DNA of 64,000 nt from Amoebidium appalachense. Lineage: Eukaryota; Ichthyosporea. The position numbers and the translations under genes were made by a program. How positions within the stretch are numbered: the first letter of the stretch is position 1; every line of letters starts with the position of its first letter. Below the pieces are notes generated by a model that was given only the letters and a program-made list of their open reading frames with translations, did not search any database and was not told the DNA's origin. Location: positions 8,432,001 to 8,496,000 of the forward strand of contig CAVNZM010000011.1 in assembly GCA_963693365.1 (NCBI GenBank), read 5' to 3'. This document shows positions 14,262 through 53,277 of this stretch, piece after piece.

Positions 14262-14449
14262 ATATGGACGAGACACAAAAAAAAAACAAATATTGTATGT
14301 CAATATTACACTAAACAGTCAAAAAAGACTTTTATTCAAGATATTCTCGACCCGTACGCGTCCAAAAATTATAATAGCCACTGAATAGCAGAAAACCATT
14401 GCAACCTTTGCAACCGATGTTTATAAGACATCGTATTTATATAATAACC
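13591..14449. other. Spacer with poly-G and GA-rich tracts
   Basis: No gene recognised. Contents: a short (GT)n followed by poly-G (13809-13846), a C/T-rich run (13990-14045), an A/G-rich run (14106-14170), a long poly-G (14203-14257), and then AT-rich DNA leading into the mobile-element cluster. Confidence 0.5.
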
Positions 14450-14590
14450 TTCACAAACATGAACAAAAATGACAGAGCATATATGGCTTAGCCAGGCCGC
14501 AAGCTAGAACTTCAAGACTTCACAAACATGAACAAATATGTCAGAGCATAAATGGCTTATATAATAGCCGGGCCGTAAGTTAGATCTTGT
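14450..14590 (+). repeat. Imperfect tandem duplication, unit about 70 bp
   Basis: CACAAACATGAACAAA-ATG-CAGAGCATA-ATGGCTTA occurs at about 14450 and again at about 14519. Each is followed by a GCCxGGCCGxAAG phrase and a (T)TAGA-CTT motif. The second copy has a short TATAATA insertion. It lies immediately 5' of the first SINE-like repeat. Confidence 0.6.
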
Positions 14591-14593
14591 TAA

Positions 14594-14741
14594 GCAAGTC
14601 TGGCGTCTACGTCATGGTAGACTAGCCGGACATAATTATAGGTCAGCCAGAGCAGACTGCCTATAAAAAAAAAGTCCCCAGCCAGAGGCTCGAACATGGG
14701 TGCTATAGGACAGCGACTGCTATATTTTATGACACCTATAC
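14594..14741 (-). repeat. SINE-like repeat, copy 1 (internal deletion)
   Basis: This copy matches 17201-17395 from GCAAGTCTGGCGTCTACGTC to GACACCTATAC. It lacks about 48 bp between GTGCTATA and GGACAGCGAC. The missing part carries the A-box-like sequence seen in copy 2. It is in direct orientation to copy 2 and abuts the R repeat. Confidence 0.6.
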
Positions 14742-16505
14742 GGGGTTTACACACTTTTTATTGCGTGGACACTGCCGGGGGCCCAGCCACACTCGACGGC
14801 CTACTGTGTTTTCCAGCGCAGCCAATCAAATGCAGCTAGTTACATATGTACATGCTAGGCAACAATTAGCGCCATCGTAGTATACGACACCCCTATTACA
14901 TATTATGGGTAAGCAGAGGCTAGCATCGGTAGCTCCGAAAGAAAGTTAAGGCACCGTATCACAATATCATACTGTGCAGCATTAACCCCGCGTTGTTCCC
15001 ATTTTCAGGCAAAATGAGTCTGAAACACATGTATACTTTAATGTGAAGAAATGATTATTTCCGATTACCATTACAACCCGAGCACGATATGTGTGTCATC
15101 TAGGCATCCGTAAAAAAAAAACGCGGGTTTATAAGTAGGAACACGTGCTGCGACCACGTGATCGGACACACTTTTGTGACTTTTTCGCGGCCGATTTGGG
15201 GCTCAAGGCGCATGAACCCTGTAAATTAGATACACGTAAAGCAAAAAACCGCTTTTCCGGCTGATCATCCGGTCAATCACGCTCGAGTGCATCTGAAGGA
15301 TTTATGAGATGCGAGCCGCTTTTAAGCCACTATTTGTGCATACCTGAAGACTGGAGAAGCATAATGCATGATATAACACCAATGACAGGCGGCTCTCATG
15401 ATGTGTTTGAAGTATATATCGCAAAAGGTTCTTCCTTTCCCTGTAATGCAGTATTGATTATGATCGTGTACTGAGCAGATAATATAATTTAAGTTATTCA
15501 AGCGTCAAAATGATAATCAACAATATACCATGCCTGTTTATATCGCCCGTTTACAAAACCATTTTCACACGTCGTGTTTTATTGTCGACAGCCCAGCCTA
15601 TCAGCGTGAACAAGTATAGATCACCTCACTCCGGATGCAATGAACCCCTTTCTGAGCTATCGTCTGCGCTTCTGTTTTGTTTCTTTATGTTTTGCGTACA
15701 GGGTGAGCATCACATTGAAAGCATATTGCATTTCCCTAAAAGGCCTTTTCTTTAGAGATATTAGCGCATTAGCATATAATTTGCATCTTTCTTGCATGTT
15801 TGTTATTATGAAATCTAAAAACCCATACCGTATTTCGTCGCGTGTCTATAGATCAGGCTATAGATGCTTTGCACGGTGTGATCTATTGAGACCCCTGATC
15901 TATGTAATACGAGGTGACCACGCTATCGGCTGGTAGCGAAACTGGGAGCTCCTGCTCATTTTCCCCGTTTTTTTGGGCAAATGGGGTTTAAAGTATATTA
16001 AGTTTCAATGATAATATATGTTTCTGTGTTGTTTTTATAGCTTTCATTCAAGCAGAAGCACCCAAAATCGCTAAAATCAAGCACATACGCTTTTTTATTG
16101 CACAGGCGTTGGAATGTGTAATTTTGGCTGACTGCCTCAGCCAACGGCTGAGCCAAATCCCGGGATAGGGCACAAGCCGCCGGACGCGAAAATTGCCGGC
16201 CACTTCTGAAAATATAGACCCCTCGAAGGAAAACGCTTACCTAACCTAGAAAACTAAGTTATATACCGGTAACTTTGACTTCTTACCAAAGGAAAATACA
16301 TAACCTAATTAGGTAAGCAAAAAGCACCTCCGTAGGTGGCCTGCAGCGCGAGATTTTGATTTTTGAATCTCGGGTACATAATTTTTTTTTTTTGTGCCAC
16401 ATATGGCACAGGGAACAACGCGGGGTTAATAAGGTGATCTAGGATAGTCATCTTAAAACGGATATATTGAGGAAGAGAGGGAGAAAAGAGAATAAAACTG
16501 CCAAT
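14742..16505 (+). repeat. Dispersed repeat R, copy 1, interrupted by a piggyBac-type element
   Basis: Repeat R starts GGGTTTACACACTTTTTATT at 14742 and runs to 14985. It resumes at 16430 (AAGGTGATCTAGG) and ends near 16505. The same sequence, uninterrupted, is at 49811-50135 with only a few differences. The interruption is the TTAA-flanked element described separately. No terminal inverted repeats or target duplications for R itself were found. Confidence 0.8.
14986..16425. mobile_element. Non-autonomous piggyBac-type transposon, 1,440 bp
   Basis: Perfect 15-bp terminal inverted repeats (CCCCGCGTTGTTCCC at 14986-15000 and its complement at 16411-16425) are flanked by TTAA on both sides (14982-14985, 16426-16429). 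TTAA duplication with a C-rich tip is the piggyBac signature. The other R copy at 49811-50135 preserves the empty site: GCAGCATTCATAAGG there equals GCAGCA-TTAA-TAAGG here with one substitution. Just inside the right TIR is a 7-bp-arm palindrome (TGTGCCA...TGGCACA, 16393-16410). Open frames inside are 98 codons at most and show no DDD transposase motifs, so the element must be mobilised in trans. Confidence 0.9.
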
Positions 16506-16832
16506 AACCTCCGGTTCTATTACGTTAGCTAACAGGGTAATACACTTATTGATAGATATGCATCCGCGAGTAAACCGCCCCCCACACATATTACACATAC
16601 GAGCAGGCGACACCACAAACCGATTACACTGCCAAGCCATAATGGTCTTTGCGTTTTTACACCACACCACATTACGAATAAACGAATCTATGTAGGAACG
16701 AGACTCTCTAACCATATCCGCCATATAGGCTACTAGTAGTTGGTGTTTTTGCGGTCCTAACACAGGAAGGGACTCAACACGTAGAGTAAAAAGATATCTA
16801 TCAGCCATAGACTTGAAACTATTCATATTCAC
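16305..16832 (-). CDS. Hypothetical frame crossing the piggyBac right end
   Basis: A 175-codon frame starts MNMNSFKSMADRYLF at 16832 and runs through repeat R into the right end of the inserted element. It contains a CxxC...C pattern (CNMCGGRFTRGC) and a hydrophobic SFILFSPSLPQYIRF segment. The second R copy encodes a matching SLPQYIRFKMTILDHL, so part of the frame is conserved between repeats. The C-terminal about 40 residues come from the transposon and cannot be original. It may be the remnant of a coding region of the R family. No family recognised. Confidence 0.25.
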   Translation of the reverse strand: MNMNSFKSMADRYLFTLRVESLPVLGPQKHQLLVAYMADMVRESRSYIDSFIRNVVWCKNAKTIMAWQCNRFVVSPARMCNMCGGRFTRGCISINKCITLLANVIEPEVIGSFILFSPSLPQYIRFKMTILDHLINPALFPVPYVAQKKKIMYPRFKNQNLALQATYGGAFCLPN

Positions 16833-17200
16833 ACCATGATCTAGCCGTACCTCCGGTGGGGTCGCCAGCCATTCCGCATAACGCTCGACAATGGGCAGAG
16901 ACGATGTGGAAGGGAAGAGGTAGACCTATAGCATAACTCCCCCCTTGACAGGCTACGTCCTCGGAGCCTCTTTCACCATTGCGTAGCTAATGCGTCACAC
17001 CGCACCCATACGTCCAATTAGGTGAATGCCAAACCAGAGGACCGAATCGGGTCACGAATGCAACAGCACCAATTGGCTCTCTTCCATGGGTACTTTACAA
17101 GCCAGGATATGGGAAATCGGTCCGGGTCAATGACCTCGGGTCGATAGAGCATCGCGTGGTTCGGAAACCCGCGGCTCGCACCTCCACCAACTCTTGTATA
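16833..17200. other. Unassigned sequence between R and SINE-like copy 2
   Basis: About 370 bp of unique-looking sequence of mixed composition, including a CCCCCCTTGACAGG stretch at 16939. No gene, repeat or RNA recognised. It may belong to the R element if R is longer than the second copy shows. Confidence 0.4.
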
Positions 17201-17395
17201 GCAAGTCTGGCGTCTACGTCATGATAGACTACTGTAGCCGGACATAATTATAGGTCAGCCAGAGCAGATTGCTAAAAAATCAAGTCCCCAGCCAGAGGCT
17301 CGAACATGGTTGCTATAACCAAGCGCTTACCCAGATCGGCCAAAAGGCAGTGCCGCTGGCGGGACAGCGACTGCTATATTTTATGACACCTATAC
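17201..17395 (-). repeat. SINE-like repeat, copy 2, with tRNA-promoter-like boxes
   Basis: Read on the minus strand, this repeat has an A-box-like TGGCCGATCTGGGTAAGC (17342-17325) followed by a B-box-like TGTTCGAGCC (17306-17297). The order and rough spacing are those of a tRNA-derived SINE. Copy 1 at 14594-14741 has lost the A-box region. The two copies are direct repeats bracketing about 2.5 kb, so a terminal-repeat element in miniature is an alternative reading. Confidence 0.45.
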
Positions 17396-18252
17396 AATAT
17401 TAGAAGACTTGGTAAAGGGAATAAAACATGTTCATGATCAGTCGACACAGTTGCTGTAGCTGGAAAACGCACATAGTTTTCAGAGTGGTATATATGCTGG
17501 TGTTGCAAGCACAACTGGAAGATACGGAAATAGAACCTCATCTATCATAGTGAAACTTCATATTCCAATATATACAACACTGTTGTAATTGGGCGGTATA
17601 TATAAGAAATACAATAACTACGGAAAGGTGAGAAACTTGAGAAGCGAAAGTGCCCACAGTGCATTTGATGTTTCACCCTATTTTTGCAGCTCCGGATTCC
17701 CAGTCAATATACTATGATACAAAAATCTCCAATGAACCCCAAATTACAACAATGTCTCACATTTTCCGCCTTATATCAGATACGTATACTGTAGCTTAAT
17801 TTTCCGGAAATAGAAATGTGGAATTCAGAAAGACATTTGCACAAAGCGAGTATATATGTAATGACAAACCAGTAATCCTGGAAAGAGAATTATCTGCAAA
17901 CCCCGAAAGGGACAACTAGAAATAAATCCATATCGACATATTCCCCCCCCTCCTCCCCCCTCCCCCCCTCCCCCCCCCCCCCCCCCTTCCTCCCCACCCT
18001 CTTTTGATAATTGAAGCACTATAATTTGTTTCTAGCACCCTTCGAACCAAACAAACACCCAGTTATATCTATAGTACGGTACTTAATCATTCGGAAAACC
18101 ACAAGATACGATTTGCATATATTACTACCTCAAATTGGTACAGAGCCAGTGACTTTCCGTTTCTGAAAAGCAACCAATGTGTGGCCACATGGCTTTAGGT
18201 CTGCGTCAGATTTGTTTTTATAAACCAAATTGTCATTTTCATTGGCGGAAAA
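17396..18252. other. AT-rich spacer downstream of the myosin gene
   Basis: Mostly AT-rich unique sequence with a C/T-rich tract at 17941-17995. It follows the myosin stop codon (18253-18255) in gene sense and so contains its 3' UTR. No AATAAA is obvious near the stop in that orientation. No other gene seen. Confidence 0.5.
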
Positions 18253-39348
<21,096 letters not shown>

Positions 39349-40100
39349 GGTGGTGGAAAAAACGCAATGTTTTATGTGAATTCACACTGTTTTCTACCGT
39401 GTATACATGCACAAAAACAAAACAAAGCAACTAGAGGTAACAAAAATAACGTTGGATAGTAAAAATTGGTGATGATTTTGAGAGGAAATGGGGGCGAAAA
39501 TGAATGACACGAAGACGTGAATCTGACTCCAACCCGGGGAGGGTAGATCTATAGTTGTTGCGGTATGCTGAGATGGGGGTGGCCGGCGCTCCAATTGGTG
39601 CCCTGGATTTTTATCTTACGGTTACTTGATTGGATAATTACAAGATCTCGCAATTAACAGACGTGATATAAAGCGAATGAATTATCATACAATTTGTTAA
39701 AATGGTCATGATTCGTGTTTAGAGAGAAGCGTTCTTTAAGCCATCCAATCGCATTGCGCTATAACGTGGGCACAACGAAGCATCCAAAACTTATCGTGTA
39801 GCCGTTTTGAAGCCACGAAAAAACATTGATGCGTCACTTTGATTTTGTCACCTCAGAAATGAGCTCCCAAAACGCGTTCAGCTATGAGAACCCACGCGTT
39901 ATTGAAAAGCTGCTGCTAAGTAAAAGCCGTTCATTTTCCCTGCGGCGGCTGTGGATGATCATGATCTCGGGAAACATGGTGAATACATGTGATACGACAT
40001 GTGTGCGCGCACATGCCCGTGTGCGTGTGGGGTCAGCGTGTGTGTACTTTTTGCAGATTTGACCCTTTTTATTTAAGGTCTAATTCAGTACCGCTGCCTA
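39349..40100. promoter_or_regulatory. Region upstream of the myosin start
   Basis: The 5' flank and presumably the promoter of the myosin gene. It is unique AT-rich sequence with no TATA box I would defend. The leader may contain further non-coding exons. No coding exon was recognised. Confidence 0.35.
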
Positions 40101-40109
40101 GTAGAGCGT

Positions 40110-41065
<956 letters not shown>

Positions 41066-42051
41066 AAAATCAGACTCCAAGGCACTGACGAGATTTCGTG
41101 AAATATATTGAATAAATCACAAACCCGAAGTTCGAGCTCTAGGCTACTGCGGCAAGTTCAGAAGTATTCCACCACAAATCAAAACCTTTGCAAAAAATCC
41201 ATCGCATATTACATAAAAAATACTACATGTTTATAAACGTTCAACCAGCTACAATCCAAAGCTCAATCGTAATATCGTATGCCTACAGCGGAAACCATAT
41301 TCACTTGAGTTTGATATCAATCATGTGACACCTGGCTAGAAAACTCTGCGACTAGGGTCTAATGTCGAATACAAAAACCGCTTATTATAAAGTTTAATCC
41401 GTATTCAAGTTGTCTACATGGCATGCACATTACACTTGGTTAAATCAGTCTTTTGTCTACTCTCAGACATGGATAATACACCTGGGTTACCTAGTATTTA
41501 CATCTAGCTCGAAAGTTCTGTGACTGTTTCGTATGAAGTAACTCACCTCTAGCCCGAATATCCACAATTTATCCTATACACCGAAACACAAGCCCCCCCC
41601 CCCCCCCCTCCCCCCCTCCCCTCCCCAACCGTTGCAACACAAGCGCCGCCCCCCCCCCCCCCTCCCCAACCGTTGCAATGTAATGATTTCCTAGCCGCAA
41701 CCTTTAACCTACCCGGCTAATAAAAGGAACTATTTAACACCCCATTCCTCCAAACACCGTGGCGCCCCTCCCGCCCACTCACTGACTCACACACTCACTC
41801 ATAAGCACACACAAGCACCACACATGCACCACCCCACCCCCCCCCCCCCCCCCCCCCCCTCCCCCGCCAAAAAAAAAAAAAAAGAAAAAAAAAAAAAGAA
41901 ATAAACAAACAAGCGAAACCTTCACTGCGGCACATCCTACCCAGTTCTTTGTGACAGATGTATAGGAGTCAAGCCTTGAACATCGTAAGCAAACCCCCCC
42001 CCCCCCCCCCCCCCCTTCTTTCCCCTCCCCCCATCCCCCCTCCTCCGCACC
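41066..42051. other. Spacer 3' of the PAN/EGF gene
   Basis: AT-rich unique sequence to about 41,590, then C-rich runs. ACCGTTGCAA is repeated at about 41628 and 41668. A (C)n(A)n composite lies at 41838-41900. No gene seen; it should contain the 3' UTR of the gene ending at 42052. Confidence 0.5.
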
Positions 42052-46909
<4,858 letters not shown>

Positions 46910-47167
46910 GTTAACGTTGGCTCATTGTATGACACTTGACAAGAGTTATTATTCTTCACATATACAGATGCTATCAATAGTATTGGTGATGTTCGTTGAT
47001 CGTTCATGATGATTCCTTTTGGGTGCTTGAAGTAGAAACTAAAAGCAACTGCCCTTACCCACCGTCTTTTAGAGCCTCAAACGGCACGTGACTGGCAGCG
47101 TTCGAAATTCCCAAAAAAAGTTTGGGAATTTCCCAAACTTTTTTTCCGGATTCCCAAAAACCTCCAG

Positions 47168-47198
<31 letters not shown>

Positions 47199-47624
47199 GG
47201 GGGGAGGGGGTGGGGGGGAGGGATGAGGGGGGGAGGGGGGAGGGGAGGGGGAGGGGGGGGGGGGGGGGGGGGGGGGTTGATATGTACAGTTGCTGACTGG
47301 GGGCGGCGAAGAGGGGGCAGGGGAGGAGGCTCAGTGGCCGTGCCTGTATATATGTATTTGTGCACATGTGTCACGGTGTGACGGTGTGGGGGGGGCCGGG
47401 GGACGGCCCGGGGGGGGGCGGATCAGGGGGGGCCGGGAGGGTTGGCCGTGACTGGGTACTTTCAACGGTGGTTAACTGGGGGGGACGGGAGGGGGGGGGG
47501 GGGGGGGGGGGGGGGGGTTGTCACACGGCGTGTGTCAGCGTGTGTGTTTAAATTTGGTGGCGGCACCGGTGGTGGTGGCACGCCCATGCATGTTGGTGGT
47601 GGTGGTGGTGGTGGTGGTGGTGGT

Positions 47625-47662
<38 letters not shown>

Positions 47663-49810
47663 GGGGGGGGGGGGGGGGGGGGGGGGAGGGGGTGGAAGAG
47701 TTCCTTTAGTACGCGTTGGTTTCAAAAACAGAATTCGAACCCTGGTGACTGGATGATATTCCGAAGGTATGCATAAAGGTATGTATAAAGGAATGTGTGG
47801 CACGCGCTAACGAGGGAGTGACTGAGTGATTAGGTAGGCAAAACGAACGAAAGGTGGTCCTGGGATTAGAAAACGGCTATTCACGATCCAAAGGATGGTT
47901 ATGCTCAATCATTGCTAAATCAAAGAGGAGAAAAATGCGTATAAAGTAGGGGGTCTTCTCGACCGTCTCGAAGAGGTCCCGGGATCACTGGCATGCGATC
48001 GACATTTTTGAAACCAATCACATTCTAAGATCTTCCACACATTCCAAACTTTAGCCTGCTCAGTGCTCACGTAAACTTAAGGCACCGATATCGGTGCCGT
48101 TACGAAGGGTTTGATTGCCTTGTGCAGCAGGTGCAAAAAGAAGATATTACAAAAGGGCAAATGAAGAGAAAAACCAAGTTATCAAAGTTGGCAACGAAAC
48201 GTTAATGGTTGCAGCCGGCAGCGGTGACTTAAGCGACTCCTCGACCGGAGTTCAAGAATCTCATCACGAATCAGATCAATTAATCTAGATTCAGCCTAGG
48301 GGAATCTAGATCGATCTATGATCATAGATTTTTTTTTATCCACATGAACATTCCAAATGCATGCCACGTTTTTGAAATCTAAAAAACTTCAATGGGTGTC
48401 TTTCATACAACACTTACAGAGGAGAATCCGGGAATTCACCCTGCCAAGGGGGGGCAAACTGAGTGCGAAGATGGAATTAGAAGAAGGAAAATAATCATCG
48501 CTGGCGCTGCTCTCTGCCGGCCCGGGCCTGCGCACACATTTGTGCGCCACATGTGCAAATGTTCATATATACGTGCCTGGCGCACGTGCTCGCACGTACA
48601 TGTGCACGCGTGGGGGGCCTTCAACTTCTCATGATGCAAGGAGCCTCTGCATGAGCCACTGATGATTTGGAAGCGCCATGTATCTTCTACAACCAAATGA
48701 ACTTCTGATGTATACCAAGCACGTAAATACTATCTGTACAGGATATCAACGGCTGGGTACATAACGCTGGATTTGCTTTATACATGTACTAGCCAATTCT
48801 TGGTTCTGCGTGCCCCCTGGCGGGGGCACGCCTTACGGGTCTGAAGCCTTTGGCACGCACACACACACGCACAAACACCTGTAAACAGTCACACAGTGAC
48901 AGTGGCATAACGCATGAACGTTCACATACACATCACAAGCACGCGCACGTCATGTACACTTGCACGCACCACGCATACATGTGCACAAACACACACACAC
49001 AAACAGGTTAGTCTTCATGCAACTCAGTGACAATGCAGCTGATTGTGCCCAAGCAGTCACCCATGCATGCATACCCGCCAAACGGCACAGGCCTATAATT
49101 TTACAAATAGGCCTAGGCCTGAGTCAGCCTGAGTCGCCACGTACAAGTATACACCCGGCGCACGCAAGCGCGTAGGCTACTCAGTGTAGTACTCCGTGAC
49201 GGTCCCACGTGCACGGACGCGCTCGGAGCTCCGCCGCTCAGGCACGGACCTGGCAGGTGCTGATCATGAGTCTGACGCCAGCAGCAGAGGATCTAGATCT
49301 AGATCTCCTGGACCAATCATTGAGAGATTTGCCAGAGAATCTTCAAAACTTTAAATTTGATCTTGTAGATCCGGTATACAGCCGCTGACGCGGGCGCAGC
49401 GCTTGCAGCGCGCGCAACACGCACAGTCTCGAAGAAGTGTGTCGCTTACAGGTTTTGATAGACACTTACCTTTGCGCATGCCATGTTTCCGTGTCGCACA
49501 TATAAGAAGTTTTTGCTTACCTGATATTCATGTTACACAAAGATGTAATCACAAAATAGAAAGCATGTGTACATGTACACATGTGCATCATGTGTGCCTG
49601 ACTGATCATGCATGTGCCCATGATCGAATAGACTCTACGCACATCATGTGCGCCGTGCGGGGTAGGGGCACGCATATCATGTGGGCCGTGGACGTCATGT
49701 CCCGTGTACTTATGACACATATACACGCGCATGAATCCGATGATCGTTGGCACATGCGCATGTAAATGTATCATGAAATTCATAGCATTGTGCATGCGGC
49801 TATCATTCAT
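46910..49810. other. Spacer upstream of the PAN/EGF gene
   Basis: Contents: a 33-bp palindrome (47113-47145), G-rich blocks (47174-47276, 47481-47516, 47655-47690), a (GGT)n run (47597-47628), then about 2 kb of unique sequence. Around 48.25-48.33 kb it is rich in GATC and TCTAGA words. From 48.5 to 49.8 kb it is rich in CATG, ACATGT and GTGCAC palindromes. No gene or RNA recognised. Confidence 0.5.
47113..47145. repeat. 33-bp near-perfect palindrome
   Basis: Two 16-bp arms (AAAAAAAGTTTGGGAA and its complement) are separated by a single T. Additional TTCCCAAA/TTCCCAAAAA words flank it. Such palindromes can be protein-binding sites, cruciform sites or element ends; none is shown here. Confidence 0.8.
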
Positions 49811-50135
49811 GGGGGTTTACACACTTTTTATTGCGTGGACACTGCCGGAGGCCCAGCCACATTTGACGGCCTACTGCGTTTTCCAGCGCAGCCAATCAAA
49901 TGCAGCCAGTGACATATGTACATGCTAGGCAACAATGAGCGCCATCGTAGTATATGTGTTACACCCCTATTACATATTGTGGGTAAGCAGAGGCTAGCAT
50001 CGGTAGCTCCGAAAGAAAGTTAAGGCACCGGATCACAATATCATACTGTGCAGCATTCATAAGGTGATCTAGGATAGTCATCTTAAAACGGATATATTGA
50101 GGAAGAGAGGAAGAAAAGAGAATAAAACCGCCAAT
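49811..50135 (+). repeat. Dispersed repeat R, copy 2 (empty piggyBac site)
   Basis: A near-identical copy of 14742-14985 joined to 16430-16505, without the 1,440-bp insertion. The target position reads TTCA where the other copy has TTAA. It ends about 440 bp before the start codon of the DDE/exonuclease gene. Confidence 0.85.
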
Positions 50136-50572
50136 CTTAGAGATGAATCATTATTACGAAGTCGGTGAGATATATATGAGATAACTTCATTTCAGAGTAT
50201 GAGATGAAATTGTGAGAAAGTATTACGCATGCTGATGAACGTCCCCCGGGACGGGGGGTGCGGCATGCCAGGAGCTACTACTAGAGAGAAGGGGGGGGTA
50301 TGATTGGAGGGGGGGGTGTTCAGCTAACCTTATATGGATAAAGCAAAGTTACAAGGATTCAAGCCATTGGTTGGGCAAGACCCCTTTTGCCGAATATGGA
50401 TAACAGATCATACACTGCTGTAGGCGGCGGTCAGGAATTGGCGCGCTCTTTACTGGTCACAACCAGTCCGGGAAGGCCATGAGCAGCATTGCCGAGCACA
50501 CTGGAATACGGGAATGTTTGCGGTAACGTAGTCGCACTAGGGGGGCAGGGGGCCAGGCCCCAAGTGTTTAAA
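50136..50572 (+). promoter_or_regulatory. Region upstream of the DDE/exonuclease gene
   Basis: About 440 bp between repeat R and the first in-frame ATG. The frame is open further upstream (to about 50489) without a Met, so the leader could be coding if an earlier exon exists. No TATA box or terminal inverted repeat of a transposon was recognised. Confidence 0.3.
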
Positions 50573-51964
50573 ATGAAGCCAGGCTGCCCTAAGGGCACAA
50601 CACAGCGCCCTGGGCATAAAACAGGCGGAGCTAGGGAGGGAGCTGGGCGCAAAAAAAAAGATGCTGCATTTGTTCAGCCTTTAGCGAACTTTGCAGGTTT
50701 TGGGACGGCAAACAAAGCTGTTTTGCAGGAACTAAACGTAAACGTACAACCCGAACAGCCCCCTCTATCTAAGGCCGCCGACATAAGGGCCCGTGTAGTT
50801 GAGGCAGGTAGCGTCCATTCGTTACCAAGAGAAATGGATCGGGCCCCTGCTCCACACCCACCAGACATACAGGTGCAACCCGACGAGGAACCTTTGCTAA
50901 ATGCAGCAGCAGATGCGTACCGGGTAGACGAGGATGAAGGGGAGGAAGAGGGAGAAGATAATACGGACGGGGATGACGGTGGAGAGGAGTTTTCTGACGC
51001 GGCGGGCGAAACAATCAAGTCGCACCTGCACACAGTGAAAGAGAGTCTCAAAGATGAGAAGACGCCTGTGGGGTGGCATCTTCCACCTCCCATTATAGGC
51101 TTTAAATTTGGGGGCGATCCAGCGCCTTTCTACAAACCCAGATGTTTTGCCTGGCTTCCGGAAAGGTTGTCTCCCGGTTTCATGGTGCCGTGCCCCTTCG
51201 ATGATCACTACGTGGACCCCCACAACCACCCCAACCCACACCGTACTTCTCGCAATGGGTTCATGAGCAACCCCGTAGGACGGCGTGTTATCGACTTTGA
51301 CAGCTGCTACTACATTATCACGGCCCGGTACTTTTGTGACACATGCAAAAAAAACTTTGCCGGCACAAACCCCCAGACAATTAAACGCCTTCCACTCTTC
51401 ATGCGTGATCAGTTTCCGGCCTACCTTAGCCACCGCAGTGGGCTCGACCTAAAGGTGGTAACATTGTTGCGTGCACTGGCAGACAAAGGTGTGGGCCCAA
51501 ACGCCTTTGCCACCCTCCTCTCGGAGCTCCACAAGCAGCGATACGACGAGCAGCGGCTCCTGTATTACTCGAGGGCGCTGCATTGGACCAAGTATGAACT
51601 CAAAAAGCGTAACGATTTCCGCCCCCACGACCAGCGCCTGACAGAACTTCCCCCAGAGGAGCAGGCGGCTAAGTTCTCGGCGTTTGGTGACAAAAATGGT
51701 TACGCTGGACATGTGCCTTCAGGCAAGTGTGCACTGCATTTTGGGTGTGTAAATGGTCCCCATTGTTTTGTATGCACGTGCTTGGGCATTTTTTGGGTTG
51801 GCTTGGTAGGGTTTTGTTTTATTATTTTTTATTTTTTTTTTAGGGGGGGGGGGGGGACTTGGAAATGGGTTTTGGAAGTGTGGTCAATAAGTTTCTATTA
51901 TGGTGGTGGTGGATGTGTGGTGGTGGATGTGCGCCTGTGAGTGTGCGTGTACTTGTGGGTCCGT

Positions 51965-51995
<31 letters not shown>

Positions 51996-52104
51996 GGGGG
52001 GTGTGGGGGGGGGGGGGGGGGGGGGGAGGGGGAGGGGGGACATGGTGATGGATTAGGTGGTGGTGGTGGCAATCAGTCATGGTGGTGGTGGTGGTGGTGG
52101 TGGT

Positions 52105-52136
<32 letters not shown>

Positions 52137-52508
52137 GGGCAGAGGGATCATCAGAGGGGTGAAAGCATAACGGTCCATGTACCAGTGAGTGTGCTTGGGA
52201 AATCGTGGAGAACTGTTATGCCTGAAATTAGATGGTGGGTGTGCGCATGTGTGTCTGTGTGTGTTGGGGGAAAGGAGGTGGAGAGCGGGGGGGGGGGGGG
52301 GGGGGGGGGGGGGGGAGGGGGGGGGGGCACATGGTGGTAGACTGGATCTTGGTGGCGGTACTTAATGGTTATTATAGTAGTGGCAGGAGGGTGTGGGGGG
52401 AAGGGCAAACGGACGTGCAGGGGACAAACTGCAGATGGGGCACAAAGGGGAAAGAAGGTGAAAGTTGGTGCAATGACTTGGAGGGTTTGCGCGCGCCGGG
52501 AGGCGGGG

Positions 52509-52555
<47 letters not shown>

Positions 52556-53245
52556 AACGGCCGGAGATGGGTGTGTAGCGTTTTTGAGATGGGAAAAGCC
52601 ATACAGACTTACGAAAATACAGAGAGGTGAGATGAACACGAGGGACTAGAGGGAATGGGGGGGATGGTCCTGATGGGAGGGTGGTGGAGTTCTAACAGTA
52701 CTTGGGGTTCAGGCAAATACCTGAGTGCCGTGTATACTGAGTTCAGCGACCGCACGGCAAAGTACCAGAGCCTGGACACGCAGCTCAAGCCCGTAAACAA
52801 CGTGCTCAAGGCCGACCACACCTTCCAAATTGGGAAGCTCACCGGCATCAATGGGGAGCCTCTGTACCGAGGCCTATGGACTTGTGTAAACGAGCTTGGC
52901 GGTGTGTGGTCCCTCCTCTTCTCCCCCCTCCCCCCACTCTCCCCCAGGCCCCCTTCCCCCCTCCCCCCCCCCACACACGCCCACCCCCCCCCCCCCCCCA
53001 CACACACACACACACACGCCCCCCTCCCCCCCCCCCCCCCCCCTCCCCCTCTAGGGCCTTTAAATCTCTTAGGCTCCACATTTAATGAGGTGGCACACTG
53101 TGAGTAGAGGTTTGTAGTATGTGGGTTTTGGGGACAATTCTTGCCCTGTCGAGCAAAAACTAGGAAGCTCCAGATATGTGTGTATGTGTTTTTGCTGGGT
53201 AGAGATTGGGGTGGGCTGGGGTGGAGCTTTCTTTTGGCGGGGAAT

Positions 53246-53277
<32 letters not shown>

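Noticed and set aside
17281-17345. A functional tRNA gene
   Set aside because: A-box-like and B-box-like words are present, but no acceptor stem or anticodon arm can be folded. A SINE remnant fits better.
50431-50652. 73-codon minus-strand frame over the start of the DDE/exonuclease gene
   Set aside because: Antisense shadow of the N-terminal coding region.
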